DNA of 64,000 nucleotides from Ruegeria halocynthiae (GCF_000743705.1 NZ_JQEZ01000001.1:984070-1048069), one strand, 5' to 3'. Shown: positions 36,961 through 48,895, numbered from the stretch's first letter. Numbers and translations: made by a program. Notes: generated from the letters alone by a model not told the origin.

Positions 36961-37836
36961 ATGACCCAGATCGTCAAAACGCTTGCCGAAGTATCCGACC
37001 GCTACAAAGCGCTGTTTGTTGACCTTTGGGGCTGCGTCCACAACGGCATCACTGCCTACCCCGAGGCCGTCGCCGCCCTGCAAGCCTATCGCGCGAATGG
37101 CGGGATTGTGGTGCTGGTGACGAACTCTCCGAAACCGCGCGCGGGTGTGGCCGAGCAACTGGCGCAATTCAACGTGCCAGCCGACGCTTATGACACCATC
37201 GCCACCAGCGGGGATTCGGCGCGGTCGGCCATGTTCCGGGGCGCGGTCGGCGAAAAGGTATATTTCATGGGGGAATGGCAGCGGGACGCTGGGTTCTTTG
37301 AACCGCTGAAACTGTTGCACCACCCGATCCAGATCGAACGCGTTCCGCTGGATCAGGCCGAAGGCATTGTCTGCTGTGGCCCGTTCGATCCGATGGCAGA
37401 CCCGTCGGTCAATCGCGCGGATTTCCTGTATGCCAAGCAAAAGGGCATGAAGTTGCTGTGCGCCAACCCCGATATCGTGGTTGATCGGGGCGAGGTTCGT
37501 GAATGGTGTGCTGGCGCGCTGGCCAAACTGTATACCGAGATGGGCGGTGAAAGCCTGTATTTCGGCAAACCCCATCCGCCGATCTATGATCTGGCCCGGC
37601 GCAGGCTGCAAGAACTGGGCCATGACATTCCCGATGGCGACATTCTGGTGATCGGCGATGGCCCGCACACCGATATTCTGGGCGGCATGGGCGAGGGGAT
37701 TGATTCCCTGTTCATTTCCGGCGGGCTGGCCGCGGCCGAGACCAAAACGTCGCAACATCCACACCACGAATCCCTAACCGATTATATTGCAAGGGAAAAT
37801 ATCAATCCCACCTTTACGATAGGTCGCTTGCGATAA
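36961..37836 (+). CDS. HAD-superfamily class IIA hydrolase (TIGR01459-like)
   Basis: 291 aa with HAD motifs: motif I LFVDLWGCVHNG (nucleophile Asp; the second Asp is replaced by Trp/Gly as usual for this subfamily), motif II VLVTNSPKPR, a type IIA cap with PFDPMADPS, and the late motif VIGDGPHTDILGG. The family is related to NagD/PGP phosphatases; the substrate is unknown. I start at ATG 36961, behind GAGGGGGG; the frame is open 29 codons upstream. Confidence 0.87.
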   Translation: MTQIVKTLAEVSDRYKALFVDLWGCVHNGITAYPEAVAALQAYRANGGIVVLVTNSPKPRAGVAEQLAQFNVPADAYDTIATSGDSARSAMFRGAVGEKVYFMGEWQRDAGFFEPLKLLHHPIQIERVPLDQAEGIVCCGPFDPMADPSVNRADFLYAKQKGMKLLCANPDIVVDRGEVREWCAGALAKLYTEMGGESLYFGKPHPPIYDLARRRLQELGHDIPDGDILVIGDGPHTDILGGMGEGIDSLFISGGLAAAETKTSQHPHHESLTDYIARENINPTFTIGRLR

Positions 37837-37873
37837 GCAGAAAAAGCTTGATTTTCTGCAGTTGCGAAGTAAT

Positions 37874-37898
37874 AAAGTTACCCAACGTGGGTGACTTT
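37874..37898. promoter_or_regulatory. 25-bp imperfect palindrome before the MaoC-like gene
   Basis: AAAGTTACCCA-acg-TGGGTGACTTT, 11-bp arms with one mismatch, located 38 bp after the HAD stop and 39 bp before the MaoC ATG. It could be an operator of the downstream gene or, with the following AGTTGTTTTG, a weak terminator of the upstream one. Confidence 0.4.
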
Positions 37899-37936
37899 AG
37901 TTGTTTTGTTGCCCGCAAGATTCGAGTGAGGGCAAC

Positions 37937-38380
37937 ATGTTGGACAATCTTCCGCGCGGAACGATCTGTATCGAAGACATCGAAATGGGCATGTCCCGCC
38001 ACCTGCGCAAAGTGGTGACGGACGAAGATATCGAGATGTTCGCGCAAGTATCGACCGACCGCAATCCAGTGCATCTGGACGATGATTACGCCCGCGACAC
38101 GATCTTTGCAGGTCGCATCGCCCATGGGATGCTGACTGCGGGGCTGATCTCGGCCGTGATTGGTGAACAGCTGCCCGGACACGGCACGGTCTACATGGGT
38201 CAGTCGCTGAAGTTCCTGGCCCCCGTCCGCCCCGGCGACATGGTCTATGCCGAGGTCAAGGTGATCGACATCGACTTTGCCAAGCGCCGCGTAAAGCTGG
38301 ACTGCCATTGCGCAGTCGACGGCAAAAAGGTGCTGGTGGGCGAAGCGATGGTTCTGGCCCCGTCGCGCAAGTTCGACTGA
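37937..38380 (+). CDS. MaoC family dehydratase
   Basis: 147-aa single hot-dog domain. The hydratase-2 motif is visible: QVSTDRNPVHLDDDYARDTIF with the catalytic Asp and His, and GRIAHGMLTAGLIS. Such proteins hydrate trans-2-enoyl-CoA ((R)-specific, PhaJ-like) or related thioesters. The start ATG 37937 follows GAGGGC; the frame is open 12 codons upstream. It precedes ribF by 58 bp. The physiological substrate is unknown. Confidence 0.87.
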   Translation: MLDNLPRGTICIEDIEMGMSRHLRKVVTDEDIEMFAQVSTDRNPVHLDDDYARDTIFAGRIAHGMLTAGLISAVIGEQLPGHGTVYMGQSLKFLAPVRPGDMVYAEVKVIDIDFAKRRVKLDCHCAVDGKKVLVGEAMVLAPSRKFD

Positions 38381-38438
38381 GGTTATCCCGACGTCTCTGG
38401 CCCTTGAACCCGCCCTTCAGTCCCGCTAGGCAGGCGCT

Positions 38439-39371
38439 ATGCGCATCATCCGGGATTTTCAGTATACCGAGCCTCAGGACCGTGGCGCCAGCGTGGCCAT
38501 CGGGAATTTTGACGGCGTCCACATTGGCCACCAGTCGGTGATCGAACTGGCGCGGCTTGCCGCACCGGATGCCCCGCTGGGTGTGTTGACCTTTGAGCCG
38601 CACCCGCGTGAGTACTTTGCCCCCGATGCGCCGCCCTTTCGCCTGATGCGCGGCAACGCGCGCGCGCATCGGTTGGAAAAGCTGGGGGTTCAGAAACTGT
38701 ATGAGCTGCCCTTCAACGCCGCGCTGGCCGGGCTGACACCGGACGAATTTGCCCGAAATGTGATTTGTGACGGGCTGGGCCTGTCGCATGTGGTTGTGGG
38801 CGCGGATTTCTGTTTTGGCAAAGGCCGCAGTGGCACCGCCGATGACATGGTGCGATTTGGCCAGCAGATGGGCTTTGGCGTCACCATCGCGCCGCTGATG
38901 GAACGGTCGGACAATGTTGTATCGTCCACCGCGATCCGTACGGCCCTGACCGAAGGCCGCCCCCGCGACGCAGCCGCCATGCTGGGGCATTGGCACCGGA
39001 TCGAAGGCAAAGTGATCGGCGGCGAACAACGCGGGCGCGAGCTGGGCTTTCCCACCGCGAATATGTCGATCGAGGGGCTGCACCCGCCGAAATTCGGTGT
39101 CTACGCGGTACTGGTCGATGTGTTGGACGGCCCGCATCAGGGCAGCTATCACGGCGCGGCCTCGGTCGGGACACGGCCAATGTTCAACGGCGAGGTGCCC
39201 AATATCGAAACCTTCCTGTTCGATTTCTCGGGCGATCTTTATGGCGCAACCCTGTCGGTCGGCTTGGTCGAATACCTGCGCCCTGAAATGACCTTTGACG
39301 GGTTGGATGGGCTGATCGCGCAGATGGATGCCGATTGCGACGCGGCCCGCACCTTGCTGGCGGCGTTATGA
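38439..39371 (+). CDS. ribF: Bifunctional riboflavin kinase / FAD synthetase
   Basis: 310 aa converting riboflavin to FMN and FAD. The N-terminal FAD-synthetase half shows VAIGNFDGVHIGHQSVI (nucleotidyltransferase signature, about 20-36) and VVSSTAIRTAL; the C-terminal kinase domain shows GRELGFPTANM and NIETFLFDFSGDLYG. Standard length. Its stop overlaps the ycgN-type start (ATGA), starting the run ribF-ycgN-threonine aldolase. Confidence 0.95.
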   Translation: MRIIRDFQYTEPQDRGASVAIGNFDGVHIGHQSVIELARLAAPDAPLGVLTFEPHPREYFAPDAPPFRLMRGNARAHRLEKLGVQKLYELPFNAALAGLTPDEFARNVICDGLGLSHVVVGADFCFGKGRSGTADDMVRFGQQMGFGVTIAPLMERSDNVVSSTAIRTALTEGRPRDAAAMLGHWHRIEGKVIGGEQRGRELGFPTANMSIEGLHPPKFGVYAVLVDVLDGPHQGSYHGAASVGTRPMFNGEVPNIETFLFDFSGDLYGATLSVGLVEYLRPEMTFDGLDGLIAQMDADCDAARTLLAAL

Positions 39372-39841
39372 CCACTGACCCGATTGATCGCAAAGGTCTG
39401 AGCCCCCGATTCTGGGAACGCAAGCCCCTGACCAAGCTTAATCAGCATGAATGGGAGGCGCTGTGCGACGGCTGCGGCAAGTGCTGCCTGAACAAGCTGG
39501 AGGATGAAGACACCGGCGAGGTCGCCCTGACCTGCGTTGCCTGCCGCTTGCTGGATGACGAAAGCTGTCGCTGCACGCAGTACGATATCCGCCACCAATT
39601 CGTGCCGGAGTGTATCGTGATGACGCCCGACAACATCGACGATCATGCCTATTGGCTGCCGCAGACCTGCGCCTATCGGCTGCTGTGGGAAGGGAAACCT
39701 CTTTACGACTGGCATCCTTTGATATCAGGTACACCCGACAGCGTGCATGCCGCCGGGGTCTCGGTTCAGGGGCGCACGGTGTCCGAGTTCGAAACACCCA
39801 TCGAAGAATGGGAAGACCATATCATCGAGGAGCCCATCTGA
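39368..39841 (+). CDS. YcgN family cysteine-cluster protein
   Basis: 157 aa of the UPF0260/YcgN family. The cysteine pattern is clear: LCDGCGKCCLNKL, TCVACRLLDDESCRCTQYD and PECIVMTP, with a later TCAYRLLWEG. The family belongs to the wider CxxCxxCC putative metal-binding proteins; function is unknown. Its ATG overlaps the ribF stop and its own TGA shares a base with the next ATG, so all three genes are likely cotranscribed. Confidence 0.88.
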   Translation: MTTDPIDRKGLSPRFWERKPLTKLNQHEWEALCDGCGKCCLNKLEDEDTGEVALTCVACRLLDDESCRCTQYDIRHQFVPECIVMTPDNIDDHAYWLPQTCAYRLLWEGKPLYDWHPLISGTPDSVHAAGVSVQGRTVSEFETPIEEWEDHIIEEPI

Positions 39842-40875
39842 TGTATTTCGCGTCTGACAATTCCGGCCCGGTTCACCCGCAAGTTATGGCCGCGCTGAAC
39901 GAAGCCAATCAAGGTTTCCAGATGGCCTATGGCGCGGATACGTTGATGAACGAGGTGCGGGACCGCATTCGCGGGATCTTTGAAGCCCCCGGCGCGGCGG
40001 TGTATCTGGTGGCCACCGGAACAGCGGCGAACTCATTGGCGTTGGCGACGCTGGCACAGCCGTGGGAGACGGTGTTCTGCTCGCCCGTGGCCCATATCCA
40101 CGAAGATGAATGCAACGCGCCGGAATTCTACAGCGGTGCCAAGCTGACGCTGGTGCCCGGCGACGACAAGATGGACCCCGAGGCCCTGCGCAGTTCAATC
40201 CTGACCGAAGAATCGCGCGGCGTACACGGCCCGCAACGCGGGCCGGTGTCAATCACGCAGGTGACCGAGCGCGGGTCAGTCTATTCGCTGACCGAATTGC
40301 AGGCGTTGTGCAGTGTGGCCAAGGAATACGATCTGCCTGTGCATCTGGACGGCGCGCGTTTCACAAACGCGCTGGTGGCGCTGAACTGTTCCCCGGCCGA
40401 GATGACGTGGAAGTCGGGCGTGGACGCGGTCAGCTTTGGCGGCACCAAGAACGGGCTGATGGGGGTTGAGGCGGTAATCTTCTTTGACGAATCCAAAGCC
40501 TGGGAATTTGAGTTGCGCCGCAAACGGGGGGCGCATCTGTTTTCCAAGCACCGCTATCTGTCGGCCCAGATGTCGGCCTATCTGCAGGACGATCTGTGGC
40601 TGCAACTGGCCCGGCAGGCCAATGACAACAGCGCCCGGCTGGCCGAGGGGCTGCGGGCCAAGGGGGCCTCGTTCCTGCACGAACCGCAGGCCAATCTGAT
40701 CTTCGCGCAATTCTCGCGCGCACGGCACAAGCAGCTGCATGACGCCGGTGCCGTCTATCACCTGTGGGGGGCCGCGCTGGACGGGACGGATGACGAGGAA
40801 ATCCTCGCCTGCCGTCTGGTGTGCGACTGGTCGATCAGCGCCGAGGAAATCGACCGGTTCCTGGCGCTGCTTTAA
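39841..40875 (+). CDS. ltaE: Low-specificity L-threonine aldolase (beta-eliminating lyase family)
   Basis: 344-aa PLP enzyme that cleaves threonine or allo-threonine into glycine and acetaldehyde. Fold type I signs: YLVATGTAANSLAL near residue 60, HIHEDECNAPEF, the PLP-Asp region LPVHLDGARFTNAL and the PLP-lysine in VSFGGTKNGLMGVEAV (about residue 200). The start codon abuts the preceding stop, which removes any need for the longer upstream frame. Related bacterial enzymes act on other beta-hydroxy amino acids, so specificity is provisional. Confidence 0.9.
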   Translation: MYFASDNSGPVHPQVMAALNEANQGFQMAYGADTLMNEVRDRIRGIFEAPGAAVYLVATGTAANSLALATLAQPWETVFCSPVAHIHEDECNAPEFYSGAKLTLVPGDDKMDPEALRSSILTEESRGVHGPQRGPVSITQVTERGSVYSLTELQALCSVAKEYDLPVHLDGARFTNALVALNCSPAEMTWKSGVDAVSFGGTKNGLMGVEAVIFFDESKAWEFELRRKRGAHLFSKHRYLSAQMSAYLQDDLWLQLARQANDNSARLAEGLRAKGASFLHEPQANLIFAQFSRARHKQLHDAGAVYHLWGAALDGTDDEEILACRLVCDWSISAEEIDRFLALL

Positions 40876-41681
40876 CGGTCGCAGGTATCCCGCCAGAACT
40901 GCTGCACCACGTGGGCCGTTTCCTGTGGATGGGAAATCGGCAGCATATGCCCCGCGCCCTTTACACAGGCACAAGAGGCATTGGGTAACCGCCGCTGCAA
41001 CCCCTGCCCTATCGCTGGCATGACCGGGCGCGTCTTTGACCCACTAAGGATCAGAACCGGCATTATCGCGCGATCCAGAACGCCGGGGTTCAACAACCCT
41101 TTTTGATCCCGAACCACCGCCTCTTCCACAGCAGGGACGGCATGCACCCCCCGGACCATCGCCGCGCGCGTACGCTCTGGCAGGTCCGGCCAGCGGGGGC
41201 TGTCGTCGGTGCTCCACATCCGGTTGAACAGGCGTGCGGCCAGTTCCATGTCCCCGGCAGACAGCGCATCTGTATAGGGTTGCGCCGCATGATCATGCTG
41301 CGCAACCAGATCCGGCGCGTCCTGACGGGCAATCGCGAAAAATACCGGCTCGATCAACACGGCGCTGCGGATAAGCTCAGGGCGATCCACCGCCAACCGC
41401 AATGCGATCATCGCGCCGAATGAATGGCCGATCACATCCATCGGGCCTGCCAACTGCGCAGCAGCCAGGTCCGTAACCCGGTCAAAGTAATCGCCCTGCC
41501 CATCCCAGTCCGGGCTGCGGCCGTGCGACAGCATATCCGGGGCGATCAGGCTTACCTGCCCCTGCAACGCCGCCGACAGCCCAGCCCAGGCCCCGGAATG
41601 GGCAATGGTGCAATGCAGCGCCAAAACCTTGCGCGCGCCCTGACCCAGAGTTCGGACATGGGCCGTTGGCGACGGGTTCAT
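40872..41681 (-). CDS. Alpha/beta-fold hydrolase
   Basis: 269 aa with HCTIAHSGAWAGL near the oxyanion hole, nucleophile elbow DVIGHSFGAMIALRL (about 85-99) and the catalytic His in VKGAGHMLPISHP near the C-terminus. It has no signal peptide, so it is cytosolic. The substrate is unknown; similarity is to the general MhpC-like hydrolases. It overlaps the end of the threonine aldolase by 4 bp (convergent) and lies 8 bp downstream of the isomerase gene on its own strand, so it may be cotranscribed with it. Confidence 0.85.
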   Translation of the reverse strand: MNPSPTAHVRTLGQGARKVLALHCTIAHSGAWAGLSAALQGQVSLIAPDMLSHGRSPDWDGQGDYFDRVTDLAAAQLAGPMDVIGHSFGAMIALRLAVDRPELIRSAVLIEPVFFAIARQDAPDLVAQHDHAAQPYTDALSAGDMELAARLFNRMWSTDDSPRWPDLPERTRAAMVRGVHAVPAVEEAVVRDQKGLLNPGVLDRAIMPVLILSGSKTRPVMPAIGQGLQRRLPNASCACVKGAGHMLPISHPQETAHVVQQFWRDTCDR

Positions 41682-41689
41682 CCCGGCTT

Positions 41690-42292
41690 TCAGCCCTTCA
41701 TCCCCGTCAGGTGGTTGTCCAGATCGTCCAGACGATCCTGCCCCCAGAACCTCTGGCCGTCCTCGGTAACGTAGAACGGCGCGCCAAAGACACCGCGATC
41801 CACGGCTTCTTCCAGATTGGCGGCATAGGTTTCGGCCCCCACCAGCAGACCGCTGTCAGCAAGGTCCGGGTTGAAACCGGACTGAGACAGGCAATCGCGG
41901 ATCACGTCATCCTGCGCGATGTCCTTTTCCTCGGCCCAGCAGGCGCGCAGGAAGGAATGGCACAGCTTGCCAACATCGCCCGAGCCGTCTTGAACCGCCG
42001 CAATCACTGCATAGGAAGATGGTGCCATATTGGTCGGCCAATGCGCCGGTTGCAGGTTGAAATCCATCCCAAGAGCTTTGGACTGACGCAGCAATTCCTG
42101 CGTCCGATATTCAATGCGCGAGATGTGCCGGTCCTTGGGCGGTGTCCCTCCCGTGCGCGCGAACAGTGCCATGATATCCAGCGGCTTGTAGTTGATCGTT
42201 GCACCATGTTTGGCTGCGACCTCCTCAAGCCGTGTCCCCGCGAGGTAGGAATAAGGTGAGAGTGTCGCAAAATAGTAGTCAATGTCGGCCAT
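41690..42292 (-). CDS. 2-hydroxychromene-2-carboxylate isomerase-like protein (DsbA/GST-kappa fold)
   Basis: 200 aa. The thioredoxin-like start DIDYYFATLSPYSYLAG places the catalytic-type Ser in SPYSYL, as in HCCA isomerase and GST-kappa, with no CxxC. A helical insert follows, and the C-terminus shows FGAPFYVTEDGQRFWGQDRLD with the cis-Pro motif (APF). The model reaction is glutathione-dependent isomerisation in naphthalene degradation, but such proteins are widespread and the substrate here is unknown. ATG 42292 is used; longer upstream frames run antisense to prs. Confidence 0.88.
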   Translation of the reverse strand: MADIDYYFATLSPYSYLAGTRLEEVAAKHGATINYKPLDIMALFARTGGTPPKDRHISRIEYRTQELLRQSKALGMDFNLQPAHWPTNMAPSSYAVIAAVQDGSGDVGKLCHSFLRACWAEEKDIAQDDVIRDCLSQSGFNPDLADSGLLVGAETYAANLEEAVDRGVFGAPFYVTEDGQRFWGQDRLDDLDNHLTGMKG

Positions 42293-42400
42293 GTGCACTT
42301 TCTCCGCTGCAAAATCTTTGCGAGACGGTAAGGCCATGCTAAGCGGTGTCAACATCACGAATCTGTCACATATGCCTTTGCTGCCCGGGGACCTCAGCCG

Positions 42401-43420
42401 ATGCCGACACTCCACGAACCCAAGCTTATCGCTGGGAACGCCAATCTTCCGCTTGCCGAATCCATTGCTCGCCGCATGAGCCTGTATCGCGGTGTCGATC
42501 AGGGTCTGGTCGATGCGCGGGTCGAACGGTTCAACGACGGCGAGATTTTCGTCGAAGTGTTCGAAAACGTGCGCGGCGAGGATATGTTTATCGTCCAGCC
42601 GACCTCGAACCCGGCCAACGACAACCTGATGGAGCTGCTGATCATCGCCGATGCGCTGCGCCGCTCCTCCGCGCAGCGGATCACCGCCGTGATCCCCTAT
42701 TTCGGTTATGCCCGTCAGGATCGCCGCACCAAGGCGCGCACGCCGATCAGCGCCAAGCTGGTGGCCAACATGCTGACCGGTGCGGGGATCGAACGGGTTC
42801 TGACCATGGACCTGCACGCGGCCCAGATTCAGGGGTTCTTTGATATCCCGGTGGACAACCTGTATGCCTCGCCGATCTTTGCGCTGGACGTGAAGAACCA
42901 GTTCAAGGACTGCCTGGACGAAATCATGGTCGTGTCGCCCGACGTTGGCGGCGTGGCCCGCGCACGCGAACTGGCCAAACGGATCAACGCCCCCTTGTCG
43001 ATCGTGGACAAGCGCCGCGAAAAGGCTGGCGAAGTGGCCGAGATGACCGTGATTGGTGATGTCAGAGACAAGATCTGCCTGATCGTGGACGACATGTGCG
43101 ATACGGCTGGCACCCTGTGTAAAGCGGCGCAGGTGCTGCTGGATAACGGCGCGAAAGAAGTGCATTCCTACATCACCCACGGCGTCATGAGCGGCCCGGC
43201 GGTCGAACGTGTGACCAATTCGGTGATGAAATCACTGGTGCTGACCGACACGATCCAGCCGACCCCGGAAATCGCCAAGGCCAAGAACATCCGCATTGTT
43301 CCCACCGCGCCAATCTTTACACAGGCAATCCTGAACATCTGGAACGGAACCAGCGTATCGTCCCTGTTCGAGGACAAGACCCTGACACCGATCTACGAGT
43401 CGCTGTACCATATGGACTGA
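42401..43420 (+). CDS. prs: Ribose-phosphate pyrophosphokinase
   Basis: 339 aa making PRPP from ribose 5-phosphate and ATP. Signatures: [16 protein letters not shown], the flexible-loop/ATP region [40 protein letters not shown] and the PRPP-binding motif [13 protein letters not shown]. Slightly longer than E. coli Prs (315), owing to extra residues at the ends, which is normal in alphaproteobacteria. It stands alone, with an inverted repeat just after its stop. Confidence 0.97.
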   Translation: MPTLHEPKLIAGNANLPLAESIARRMSLYRGVDQGLVDARVERFNDGEIFVEVFENVRGEDMFIVQPTSNPANDNLMELLIIADALRRSSAQRITAVIPYFGYARQDRRTKARTPISAKLVANMLTGAGIERVLTMDLHAAQIQGFFDIPVDNLYASPIFALDVKNQFKDCLDEIMVVSPDVGGVARARELAKRINAPLSIVDKRREKAGEVAEMTVIGDVRDKICLIVDDMCDTAGTLCKAAQVLLDNGAKEVHSYITHGVMSGPAVERVTNSVMKSLVLTDTIQPTPEIAKAKNIRIVPTAPIFTQAILNIWNGTSVSSLFEDKTLTPIYESLYHMD

Positions 43421-43426
43421 CCCGCA

Positions 43427-43459
43427 TGGTCCGAGGGCCGCTATGGCGCCTTCGGACCA
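43427..43459 (+). terminator. Inverted repeat after prs, possible terminator
   Basis: TGGTCCGA (43427-43434) and TCGGACCA (43452-43459) pair perfectly, and four further inner pairs are possible. It starts 7 bp after the stop. No T-run follows, so it may act with Rho or mainly stabilise the 3' end. Confidence 0.4.
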
Positions 43460-43643
43460 GCGTCGGGGCTGATATGCACTTTTCGACGCATCAAATACCC
43501 CGGCCCCTTCTTTTTGTGTGAACATCACGCAAGCGGGTTTCATTCGAAAAATCTGGATTTAGGCGCAACCCTCGGTTTAGGCTACTGGGTGATCGGTTGC
43601 TGACCGGTCACCACGGTTTCTGGCTATTCAGGGGAAATGACCA

Positions 43644-44075
43644 ATGCGCGCCAAGTTCATCCTCATCGGGGCAGTTTGCACCTTGTTTGCGGTCTCAACA
43701 CTGGCCGCACGTCCGGTTCAGGCCAAAGATACAGGCGCGCTGATCGCCGGTGTCGCGCTTGGAGTGTTGGGGGCGTCCATCGCCAAGCATCACCACAAAC
43801 ATGGGTCGAACTATCAAAAGCACCCCAGCTTATCGCCCGAGGAAAACGCTGTGGGCCTGTGTATGCACCGGACCCACACGGCAATGACCAATCAGGGCTA
43901 TTATGCCGTGGATTTCGAACAGACCCTGTCCTACGACACAAATTCCGATGGCATTGATCTGATCGACCTTGAAGTCGCGCGTTCCAACAATAGCAACGAC
44001 GCGCGCAGCTATATCAAGGCCCATTGCGCAATCCAAAACGATGCGGTGGTGAACTTTAGGTATTCGAACTACTGA
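43644..44075 (+). CDS. Exported protein of unknown function
   Basis: 143 aa with a clear signal peptide (MRAKFILIGAVCTLFAVSTLAARPVQA, cleavage near ARPVQA-KD). The mature part starts with a glycine/alanine hydrophobic stretch (GALIAGVALGVLGASIA) followed by a His/Lys-rich segment KHHHKHGSNYQKH. It then has a small domain with two cysteines (LCMHRT, AHCAIQ) that may form a disulfide. I recognise no named family. The glycine-zipper-like stretch could insert into membranes. It is alone between prs and the lectin gene. Confidence 0.75.
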   Translation: MRAKFILIGAVCTLFAVSTLAARPVQAKDTGALIAGVALGVLGASIAKHHHKHGSNYQKHPSLSPEENAVGLCMHRTHTAMTNQGYYAVDFEQTLSYDTNSDGIDLIDLEVARSNNSNDARSYIKAHCAIQNDAVVNFRYSNY

Positions 44076-44082
44076 TCGGATT

Positions 44083-44110
44083 CAGTGACCTGCGACGGTG
44101 CAGGTCACTG
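44083..44110. terminator. Perfect hairpin between two convergent genes
   Basis: CAGTGACCTGC and GCAGGTCACTG (11-bp arms) with a 6-nt loop, 8 bp after the exported-protein stop and 21 bp before the end of the convergent lectin gene. It lacks a T-run, but its position suits a two-way transcription stop. Confidence 0.55.
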
Positions 44111-44131
44111 TAGCAATTGGGTTCGCTTAGA

Positions 44132-44482
44132 TTAGGAAATGTTCCAATCATCCTCGTGCGCGACCTCGCCAATGGCGATCCACGTCACCCGTATCCGGGC
44201 GATACGTGTGTCTGACCATGTCCGGAACACCGCGCTGAACCCTTCGGCTGAGATGTCTTCGGCCCGAACCTCGGCGCGCAGGGCCGAGGACGTATCCACA
44301 TCCCATAGCGACACGCCGATCTGCACCACAGGAGGGGATCTGAACGGTCGGCTAAAGCTCACCACGGATCGCCGTTCGCGCGCGCCCTCGCCTGTCCACA
44401 TCTCGCCACCATCCGCGAATTCTGAGAACAGCACTTCTTCGCCCTGGTCGATGCCAATAGGATGAGTTTGAAACGTCTTCAT
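44132..44482 (-). CDS. H-type lectin domain protein
   Basis: 116 aa starting at ATG 44482; the frame is open 19 codons upstream without a better RBS. The product is essentially one H-type lectin domain: SFSRPFRSPPVVQIGVSLWDVD, LRAEVRAEDISAEGFSAVFRTWSDTRIARIRVTWIAIG, which matches the six-stranded snail-agglutinin fold (FxxPF...PPxVxxG...W.Aig). It has no signal peptide. Bacterial proteins of this type occur in phage tail-associated or adhesion contexts; here it sits alone next to the ATP synthase operon. Sugar specificity is unknown. Confidence 0.8.
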   Translation of the reverse strand: MKTFQTHPIGIDQGEEVLFSEFADGGEMWTGEGARERRSVVSFSRPFRSPPVVQIGVSLWDVDTSSALRAEVRAEDISAEGFSAVFRTWSDTRIARIRVTWIAIGEVAHEDDWNIS

Positions 44483-44542
44483 TTTATCATCTTTATCTAT
44501 GAATTTCCGCAGCTTACTCTGCTGCCGCAGTAAAATCACGAC

Positions 44543-44574
44543 AAAAAACGGCCCCGCGCTGGCAGGGCCGTTTT
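44543..44574 (-). terminator. Rho-independent terminator of the atpHAGDC operon
   Basis: AAAACGGCCC / GGGCCGTTTT (10-bp stem) with a 10-nt loop; on the minus strand it ends in a run of six T. It lies 23 bp after the atpC stop. Confidence 0.85.
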
Positions 44575-44597
44575 CAATGATAGATATGCAGTGAGCC

Positions 44598-45008
44598 TTA
44601 CAGGCTCATATGCGTCCCAAGGGCTTCCATGTCGGCCAGCAGCTTGGCGGCGTCGTCGACAACCGACTGGTCGTCACCATCCTTGGCTGCTTCGTGCGAG
44701 GACCGTGCTTCGGCGATCAGGTCGTCCAAGTGCGACCGGGTCACTTCAGCGACCGGAATGGCCTTTTCGGCCAGAACCGACAGGCCGTCGCCGTTGATCT
44801 GGGCAAACCCGCCGGTGACCAGGTATTCGCTGGACCCTTCGGGTGCCTCAACCTTCAGCAGACCGGGGCGCAGCGTGGTAATGGTGGGGGCATGATCGGG
44901 CATTGCCGTCATGTCCCCGTCCGCGCCGGGAATCTGGACCGCAGTAACCGCGAGCGAAGCAAGGCTCCGCTCGGGGCTGACGAGGTCGAATTGCATCGTG
45001 TTTGCCAT
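44598..45008 (-). CDS. atpC: F1 ATP synthase epsilon subunit
   Basis: 136 aa. The N-terminal beta-sandwich ([14 protein letters not shown], [22 protein letters not shown]) is well conserved, and the C-terminal helical hairpin is present but variable. Part of the rotor stalk linking gamma to the c-ring, with possible inhibition of ATP hydrolysis. Last gene of the F1 operon, 12 bp after atpD and followed by a terminator. Confidence 0.96.
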   Translation of the reverse strand: MANTMQFDLVSPERSLASLAVTAVQIPGADGDMTAMPDHAPTITTLRPGLLKVEAPEGSSEYLVTGGFAQINGDGLSVLAEKAIPVAEVTRSHLDDLIAEARSSHEAAKDGDDQSVVDDAAKLLADMEALGTHMSL

Positions 45009-45020
45009 CAGGTGTGCTCC

Positions 45021-47341
<2,321 letters not shown>

Positions 47342-47356
47342 TTGCCCGCCTCTCCC

Positions 47357-48895
47357 TTAAGCGAAGGTTGCGGCGTATTCGTCCAGCGCAGCCTTGATCT
47401 TATCGGCAGCATCGCCCTTGATCTTTGGATCTTCGTTGGTGATCCAGTCAAGCAGGTCCGCATGCTTACCGCGCAGATGCGCCAGCAGGCCAGCCTCATA
47501 GCGGCCAACGTCCGTCACGTCGATCTTGTCGAGGTAACCGTTGGTGCCGGCGAAGATGACGCAGACGATTTCCGCGTTGGTCAGCGGCGAATACTGCGGT
47601 TGCTTCATCAGCTCGGTCAGACGCGCACCACGGTTCAGCAGTTGCTGGGTTGCGGCGTCGAGGTCGGAACCAAACTGCGCAAAGGCCGCCATTTCACGGT
47701 ACTGAGCCAGTTCCAGTTTCACCGGACCAGCAACCGATTTCATCGAGTTGGTCTGAGCCGAAGAGCCCACACGCGAAACCGACAGACCGGTGTTCACAGC
47801 AGGACGGATGCCCTGATAGAACAGTTCGGTCTCCAGAAATATCTGGCCGTCGGTGATCGAGATCACGTTGGTCGGAATAAACGCCGAAACGTCACCACCC
47901 TGAGTTTCGATAACCGGCAGAGCCGTCAGCGAACCACCACCGAAGTCGTCGTTCAGCTTGGCCGAACGCTCCAGCAGGCGCGAGTGGAGGTAGAATACGT
48001 CGCCAGGATAGGCTTCACGTCCGGGCGGACGACGCAGCAGCAGCGACATCTGACGATAGGACACAGCCTGTTTCGACAGGTCATCATAGATGATCAGCGC
48101 GTGGCGGCCATTGTCGCGGAAGAACTCGGCCATTGCGGTTGCGGCATAGGGTGCCAGGAACTGCATCGGCGCCGGGTCGGACGCGGTTGCGGCCACAACG
48201 ATCGAGTAATCAATCGCACCGGATTCTTCCAGTTTCTTCACCAGCTGCGCAACGGTCGAACGCTTTTGACCAATCGCCACGTAAACGCAGTACAGCTTTT
48301 TGGACTCGTCGTCGCCTGCTGCTTCGTTCACAGTTTTCTGGTTCAGGATCGCGTCCAGAGCCACGGCAGTTTTACCGGTCTGACGGTCACCAATGATCAG
48401 CTCTCGCTGGCCACGGCCAATTGGGATCATCGCGTCAACCGATTTCAGGCCGGTTGCCATCGGCTCGTGAACCGATTTACGCGGGATGATGCCCGGTGCT
48501 TTAACGTCAGCAACGCCGCGCTCAGTGGATTCGATGGGGCCTTTGCCGTCCAGCGGATTGCCCAGGCCGTCAACAACACGACCCAGCAGACCGTTACCAA
48601 TCGGAACGTCCACGATCGAGTTGGTGCGCTTGACGGTGTCACCTTCTTTGATGTCACGGTCGGAACCGAAGATAACAACACCAACGTTGTCGCTTTCCAG
48701 GTTCAGCGCCATCCCCATGATGCCCCCCGGAAATTCGACCATTTCACCCGCCTGCACGTTGTCCAGGCCGTAAACACGGGCAATCCCGTCACCGACGCTC
48801 AGCACGCGGCCGATTTCGGCCACTTCGGCTTCTTGACCAAAATTCTTGATCTGGTCCTTCAGGATTGCAGAAATCTCTGCAGCTTGGATTCCCAT
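47357..48895 (-). CDS. atpA: F1 ATP synthase alpha subunit
   Basis: 512 aa, non-catalytic nucleotide-binding subunit of the F1 head. Walker [14 protein letters not shown] (about 169-181), [21 protein letters not shown] and the C-terminal helical domain are all present; the N-terminal [15 protein letters not shown] is the delta-binding segment. It starts immediately after the atpH stop (no spacer), which implies coupled translation in the order H-A-G-D-C. Confidence 0.99.
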   Translation of the reverse strand: MGIQAAEISAILKDQIKNFGQEAEVAEIGRVLSVGDGIARVYGLDNVQAGEMVEFPGGIMGMALNLESDNVGVVIFGSDRDIKEGDTVKRTNSIVDVPIGNGLLGRVVDGLGNPLDGKGPIESTERGVADVKAPGIIPRKSVHEPMATGLKSVDAMIPIGRGQRELIIGDRQTGKTAVALDAILNQKTVNEAAGDDESKKLYCVYVAIGQKRSTVAQLVKKLEESGAIDYSIVVAATASDPAPMQFLAPYAATAMAEFFRDNGRHALIIYDDLSKQAVSYRQMSLLLRRPPGREAYPGDVFYLHSRLLERSAKLNDDFGGGSLTALPVIETQGGDVSAFIPTNVISITDGQIFLETELFYQGIRPAVNTGLSVSRVGSSAQTNSMKSVAGPVKLELAQYREMAAFAQFGSDLDAATQQLLNRGARLTELMKQPQYSPLTNAEIVCVIFAGTNGYLDKIDVTDVGRYEAGLLAHLRGKHADLLDWITNEDPKIKGDAADKIKAALDEYAATFA

